Below, in pieces: positions 41,329 through 41,524 of a DNA stretch of 41,524 nt. How positions within the stretch are numbered: position 1 is the stretch's first letter; each line of letters opens with the position of its first letter. The DNA comes from Deltaproteobacteria bacterium (lineage in GTDB: Bacteria; Desulfobacterota; Desulfobacteria; Desulfobacterales; C00003060), in NCBI GenBank assembly GCA_019307135.1, contig JAFDKF010000036.1, positions 1-41,524 of the forward strand, given 5' to 3'. The notes beneath the pieces were generated by a model that was not told where the DNA came from, made no database searches, and saw only the letters and a list, made by a program, of their open reading frames with translations. A program made the position numbers and the translations under genes.

Positions 41329-41524
41329 TGTGTCTGGTTCGCTTCGCTCACGGAATAGTGGAATGATGGAATAATGGAACGATGGGTTTTGAAAGGACAA
41401 GATATTATTCTTAATGCTTATTGACTTAGCTGCCAAAGATGTATATAGCCCCCGCAAAGGGGGTAAGCTATGCCCAGCCGTTATAGGGAGCGAAGCTTGC
41501 TGGACTTTCAAAAGAGCTTTGCCA
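41329..41524. repeat. Gap with GGAATAGTGGAAT direct repeats to the window edge
   Basis: GGAATAGTGGAATGATGGAA and related units at 41354-41385 resemble those at 41045-41080 in the same orientation. Nothing further can be supported up to the edge. Confidence 0.5.

Overview
The window looks like chromosomal DNA of a Desulfobacterota (former Deltaproteobacteria) organism. This rests on protein style, on the acpP-rpiB-deaminase-nrdR-ribD-ribE-ribBA-ribH-nusB gene order, on a lone Memo-family gene, and on GGGGACG intergenic hairpins found with a remnant of a REP-associated tyrosine transposase (RAYT). The phylum is an inference; no rRNA or other decisive marker is present.

Layout. (1) 1-6.1 kb is an accessory region: a methyltransferase-like 3' end, a VapBC-type toxin-antitoxin pair, a NYN/LOTUS protein, the RAYT remnant, DUF1841 and YajD-type genes, a small gene overlapping a nucleotidyltransferase (candidate toxin-antitoxin), and a truncated AAA ATPase. 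It is threaded with GGGGACG hairpins. (2) 6.1-13.7 kb: an orphan TssJ-like lipoprotein, a YkgJ-like cysteine-cluster protein, a TIM-barrel sugar isomerase-like enzyme, hyuA and hyuB (hydantoinase/oxoprolinase) separated by a nested repeat, and an HNH endonuclease. (3) 13.9-18.6 kb: tRNA-Gln(CTG) touching convergent glnS, then gltX and a Memo-like gene, all on the minus strand. (4) 18.7-29.2 kb: a plus-strand housekeeping run of rpmF, acyl-CoA dehydrogenase, fabG, acpP, rpiB, a broken dCMP deaminase, nrdR, ribD, ribE, ribBA, ribH and nusB, which together supply a ribosomal protein, parts of fatty acid synthesis and complete riboflavin synthesis. (5) 29.2-36.8 kb: an ABC ATPase and a transglutaminase-like protein (minus strand), a divergent phosphoglycerate kinase-like gene overlapping a TVP38/DedA-type membrane protein, an unrecognised 353-residue protein, and UDP-glucuronate decarboxylase. 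(6) 36.8-41.5 kb: a defence-like stretch with an AbiEi/AbiEii pair, a PEGA lipoprotein, an Mrr-like nuclease with a zinc ribbon, and a small zinc-ribbon protein.

The least conventional feature is the intergenic DNA. Almost every gap holds a repeat of one of four kinds: GGGGACG-headed hairpins with locus-specific arms; tandem 7-mers (AGGGTTC, ACGGTTC, AGGTTTC, ATCCGAA, ATTGACG, CCCTCTG), often facing inverted copies of themselves; a MITE of about 200 bp seen twice with perfect 6-bp target duplications; and a palindrome-rich repeat seen twice, one copy carrying the MITE. Several genes have their last codons and stop supplied by these repeats, and a few (AAA ATPase, dCMP deaminase, RAYT) are broken.
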